From contig JAHFDT010000007.1 of assembly GCA_023248875.1 (NCBI GenBank), positions 544 to 42,349 of the forward strand: 41,806 nt of DNA, read 5' to 3'. Numbering within the stretch: the stretch's first letter is position 1; each line of letters opens with the position of its first letter. A model generated the notes under the pieces. It was not told the DNA's origin. It made no database searches and saw only the letters and a list, made by a program, of their open reading frames with translations. The DNA is from Myxococcales bacterium (GTDB lineage: Bacteria > Myxococcota_A > Polyangia > Palsa-1104 > SHYY01). This document shows, piece after piece, positions 39,182 to 41,806 of this stretch. A program made the position numbers and the translations under genes.

Positions 39182-40767
39182 TTCGGCGCGATCGTGCCGT
39201 CCTTGTCGCCCCGGTGCTCTCCCACGGGTTGGAAGCCAGTATCCTTCTTTTTCGTAGCCGGGCGCGCGACGGCTGGCTTGGGCGTCGCTGCCAACGGGGC
39301 CAGAGCAATCGACAGGTCGTGATCGCGCTCGGTCGAGATCGCTTTGGTCTGATCCTGATAACCGTCTAGTTTGAGCAGTAGATCGAACTCCGGCTCACCC
39401 TTTTTGACGGTCAAGGTAAACGGGGTCGTGCCGATCGATGAGCTGGTCCCAGGACGAAAGGCCATGGCGCCGGGTGGGGTCGATTCGACGGAGACGTGGA
39501 TCTCTTCCGGGGCTTGGGGGGCAACCTGGACCACCGCCTGCACCGACGGAGGGGCTGGCTGGGGGCGTGCAGCGATGAAATAGACTGCTGCTGCAGCTGC
39601 CGCGAGGAGGCCACCGCCCGCGCCGATCCAAACGCCCCGGCCCCCCTTCGGTCCATCCGCCGAATCGGCAATTTCGCCAGTCGAACCGCTCAGTGTGGTC
39701 GGGCGCGGCCCTTGACCGGTCACGGCGCGCGGCCCCTGTCCGGTGATGCGGGTAGGGACTGCTCCCTGACCGGTGATCGGGCGCAAGAGCTCACCGGTAG
39801 TAGGACGCAGCCCTTGGCCCGTCGCTGCCGGAATCACGGGATCGGCGACCATCAGGCCGGGCGCCGGGGCTCGGTCGCGGGGATTGCCGTAGCTCGCCAG
39901 ATGGGCCTCAGGATTGGCCAGCGCGGTTGCGAATTCCTCCATGGATTGGAAGCGCAGGTCGCGGTTTTTTTCGATGGCGTGCATCACGATCGCTTCGATG
40001 CTCACCGGGATGTCGTTCAGGATTTGCGAGGGCAGGGGCGGCTGCTTGGTCAGGTGAGCGACGATCACCTCGCCGAAACCTTCGCCGCCAAAGGGCGGCC
40101 GACCCGTCAACATCTCGTACAGCACGACCCCGAGCGAATAGATGTCCGAGCGCCAGTCGATCTTCCCACGCCCTTCGCACTGCTCGGGGGACATGTAGGC
40201 AGGCGTGCCGATCACGAGTCCGGTGCGGGTCTGGTGTTTCGAGAGCTGGCTATCGCCGCCGGTGAGCTTGGCAATGCCGAAGTCGAGTAGCTTGACGTAG
40301 TTGCGATCGTTACCGCGGGAGACCAGGTAGATGTTCTCGGGCTTTAGATCGCGATGGACGATGTTTTTCTTGTGCGAAGCGGCGAGGGCCGAAGTGCACT
40401 GGCTGACGATCGAAACGGCATCCGCCAGCATGAGCCCTTCACGCTTGAGGCGCTGGTTGAGCCCTTCGCCGTCGAGAAACTCCATGATAAAATAGACGAC
40501 GTCCTTGCCCGCGTCATCCTTGATGGTGCCGAAGTCGACGATATCGACGATGTTTTCATGGTGGATGTCGTTGACCGCCTTGGCCTCGGTGAAGAAGCGC
40601 GAGACGACGTCCTCTTTACTCGCCAGCTCTTCCTGCAGCACCTTGATAGCGACGCGCTTGCCGATCAGCGGGTGCTCACCCAGGTAGACCGTGCCCATAC
40701 CGCCTTCGCCTACTTTTGCGATCACGCGGTAGTTGCCGACGTTGCTGCCAACCAGAGATGTCGCCAT
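39175..40767 (-). CDS. Eukaryotic-type Ser/Thr protein kinase with PEGA domain
   Basis: A 530-residue membrane kinase. The kinase domain (about 13-285) has the Gly-rich loop GEGGMGTVYLG (20-30), Lys42 (AIKVL), HRDLKPEN (138-145) and DFG (162-164), then GTPAYMSPEQ (188-197). A repetitive linker (about 314-362, TGQGLRPTTG, ITGQG, VTGQG repeats) precedes one membrane helix (about 381-400, IGAGGGLLAAAAAAVYFIAA) and a PEGA-type domain (about 425-490, HVSVESTPPGAMAF.., LLLKLDGYQD). ATG 40767 has a Shine-Dalgarno GGAGAG five bases upstream. The longer frame upstream lacks kinase homology. It is the first gene of a two-gene unit with the pKIWI502-like oxidoreductase. Such kinases are highly expanded in Myxococcota. 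The target is unknown. Confidence 0.92.
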   Translation of the reverse strand: MATSLVGSNVGNYRVIAKVGEGGMGTVYLGEHPLIGKRVAIKVLQEELASKEDVVSRFFTEAKAVNDIHHENIVDIVDFGTIKDDAGKDVVYFIMEFLDGEGLNQRLKREGLMLADAVSIVSQCTSALAASHKKNIVHRDLKPENIYLVSRGNDRNYVKLLDFGIAKLTGGDSQLSKHQTRTGLVIGTPAYMSPEQCEGRGKIDWRSDIYSLGVVLYEMLTGRPPFGGEGFGEVIVAHLTKQPPLPSQILNDIPVSIEAIVMHAIEKNRDLRFQSMEEFATALANPEAHLASYGNPRDRAPAPGLMVADPVIPAATGQGLRPTTGELLRPITGQGAVPTRITGQGPRAVTGQGPRPTTLSGSTGEIADSADGPKGGRGVWIGAGGGLLAAAAAAVYFIAARPQPAPPSVQAVVQVAPQAPEEIHVSVESTPPGAMAFRPGTSSSIGTTPFTLTVKKGEPEFDLLLKLDGYQDQTKAISTERDHDLSIALAPLAATPKPAVARPATKKKDTGFQPVGEHRGDKDGTIAPKW

Positions 40768-40882
40768 GGGATCTCTCCACGGATAGGGCGCACCAAGGCG
40801 CTCTTCTAAGGATATTCGCTCACTTGTGCGGGCGTCAACCGATTTCCGTCGGAGTGGGTGGAACTGGCCAAATCCAGTGTAT

Positions 40883-41194
40883 TCACCTGTGGGCGAGCAC
40901 CCCCAACCCTCCGAGGAGGGCGATGCCACCGATGGCTGATGCGCTACGGATGTGCTCATCGCCAACCAGGACGCCGACTAGCAGGGCAAGGGCTGAGGTG
41001 ACGAACTGCTGATACGAGATGGCGCTCACCGGGTACCGCCGGAGGAGGACGAGGAAGATCATACTCGCTCCCGCCGAGGCGACTACGCCGAGGTAAACGA
41101 ACGAAAAAATGCCAGCCACTGTCAGCCGGACTGGTTGGGCCCGATCGAACAACAGCGTTGCAGCAGAGGCGAGGGTTACCACGACGAGGCTCAT
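40883..41194 (-). pseudogene. EamA/DMT-family transporter fragment (C-terminal part)
   Basis: About 100 residues with EamA-like helices: VAGIFSFVYLGVVASAGASM, then FLVLLRRYPVSAISYQQFVTS and ALLVGVLVGDEHIRSASAIGG. They correspond to the last third or so of a normal 290-300-residue ten-helix drug/metabolite transporter. The upstream half is missing, and the homology stops at about 41190, where an arginase-like fragment on the other strand begins. It is therefore a truncated remnant. The 115 bases between it and the kinase start hold nothing else recognisable. Confidence 0.62.
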
Positions 41195-41539
41195 ATCACG
41201 CATGAGATCATCGCCCATCTTCGCTCGACCGGCGTGAAAGGGGTCTACTTTTCGAACGACATCGATGTTACCGACGCGGCTTACGCGGACGCCACCGATA
41301 CGCCCGAGCCCGGCGGGCTAGAGCCCGAATTCGTCGTCGAGATCCTCCGGCGCCTCGGCAAAGAGATCGGCCTCATCGGTGGCGACGTGATGGAGGTCAC
41401 ACCACCGCTGCAGAGAACCCCCGAAAGCGCGACTCGCACCGTCTGGTTCGCCGTGCGCTATTTTCGCGAGCACGGGCCCCTCGCACGTCGAGGGGGCCCG
41501 CGCGCAGCGGCCGTAGCGGAGGCGATCGATTATCGATGA
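41190..41539 (+). pseudogene. Arginase/agmatinase-family fragment (C-terminal part)
   Basis: From about 41195 the frame reads THEIIAHLRSTGVKGVYFSNDIDVTDAAYADATDTPEPGGLEPEF (quoted here in short pieces: VYFSNDIDVTD, TDTPEPGGLEP, IGGDVMEVTPPL). These are the second metal-ligand motif (DxDxxD) and following strands of ureohydrolases. The N-terminal half with the first metal site is absent. Homology begins at about 41190, exactly where the EamA fragment on the opposite strand starts. A strong GC hairpin (41474-41483 with 41489-41499) lies near the end and may be the former terminator, with the last 15-20 codons past it not native. It is a truncated, probably non-functional gene. Confidence 0.66.
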
Positions 41540-41589
41540 TCGATCTCTCGACCGTCGATCCTCGAATTTCGATTATCGACTATCGATCT
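41526..41589. repeat. Pair of 21-bp ATCGAT-rich direct repeats
   Basis: 41526-41546 and 41569-41589 (both TCGATTATCGA..ATCGATCT) differ at two positions. The stretch in between is also rich in TCGA. The first copy overlaps the arginase-fragment stop. Function unknown; possibly remnants of a small tandem duplication. Confidence 0.5.
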
Positions 41590-41664
41590 GCGAGGCAGAA
41601 GATGCGATTGCCCTAGCAGGTAGCCTGGATGTCATCGACTAAGGGCGTTGAAAATGCCTACCCC

Positions 41665-41763
41665 ATGAACGCAGCCCGCCTACCGTTTTTTCGGTCCTTC
41701 AGCCAGCTCTTCCTCCACCTCATCAAGATGATCATCGCTCCGCTCATTATGATTCCAGCCTGA
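41665..41763 (+). pseudogene. Dicarboxylate/amino-acid:cation symporter fragment
   Basis: The frame from ATG 41665 to TGA 41761-41763 encodes about 32 residues ending FLHLIKMIIAPLIMIPA. The motif LFLxLIKMIIxPL is the conserved early segment of DctA/GltP-type symporters, normally around residues 35-60 of 400-450. Only that bit remains, and a stop follows directly, so it is a remnant. The remaining bases to the window end (41764-41806) show nothing recognisable. Confidence 0.5.
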
Positions 41764-41806
41764 TCTGCCTGATCTGATCGACCAGAAAATCGACCACGCG
41801 ATCGAA

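Noticed and set aside
41135-41190. Start of the arginase-like frame as a complete gene
   Set aside because: The first 20 codons are the reverse complement of the EamA fragment and have no ureohydrolase similarity. The N-terminal metal site is missing.

Overview
The window is high-GC chromosomal DNA, coding on both strands, most likely from a Myxococcota (deltaproteobacterial, Polyangia-like) genome. This is an inference from gene content: a eukaryotic-type Ser/Thr kinase with a PEGA tail, lipoproteins with Asp/Ser-rich 'DLxx/DMxx' linkers, a WGSxxxDVYAV beta-propeller lipoprotein, a Tgl/PilF-like TPR lipoprotein and many TPR or secreted proteins without a recognised family. No rRNA, tRNA, CRISPR array or prophage was seen.

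Layout. 1-1342: end of a DUF6714-like gene, then a HigB/HigA-type toxin-antitoxin locus whose toxin is broken (amber stop plus frameshift) while operator, promoter and antitoxin remain. 1405-5365 (minus): a tightly coupled run of flavin reductase, GT-C-like membrane protein and M61 peptidase. 5364-8165: a CcmI-C-like lipoprotein and a large PA14/GT-C-like membrane protein. 8188-9134: a RAYT (REP-associated tyrosine transposase) gene and a palindrome cluster. 9312-15524: an Lhr-family helicase, an NAD(P)-binding epimerase-like protein and a methyltransferase with a zinc-ribbon N-terminus. 15528-19725: PBP1A and a divergent TPR protein. 19731-27093: a run of mostly small genes (secreted Cys-rich protein, DHH-like protein, AI-2E/PerM permease, small membrane protein, receiver-only response regulator, RecO, unknown protein, two lipoproteins) punctuated by four structured palindromic intergenic elements. 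27091-29738 (minus): tgl/pilF-like, short rodZ-like and mgtE. 29830-35519: a class II amidotransferase-like protein with Ser2, then a 1158-aa lipoprotein coupled to a FadL-type porin. 35753-40767: pyruvate phosphate dikinase, a pKIWI502-like oxidoreductase and a Ser/Thr kinase. 40883-41763: fragments of three unrelated genes (EamA transporter, arginase family, dicarboxylate/amino-acid symporter).

The most interesting material is the set of dispersed palindromic elements at 19731-19881, 26901-27093, 25094-25271 and 23583-23745. Each has 13-26 bp terminal inverted repeats flanked by or beginning with TA/TAA, and each has a central hairpin. In three of them the hairpin sits in a conserved GTCACAT...ATGCTCC frame, and its closing pair covaries between families (CATAC/GTATG versus CATCC/GGATG). 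Three of the four lie exactly between convergent genes, and an element end provides or touches a stop codon in all four. They look like MITE-type elements doubling as bidirectional 3'-end structures. Secondary points are the orphan HigA with intact operator, the Ser-for-Cys amidotransferase, and the large lipoprotein/FadL pair.
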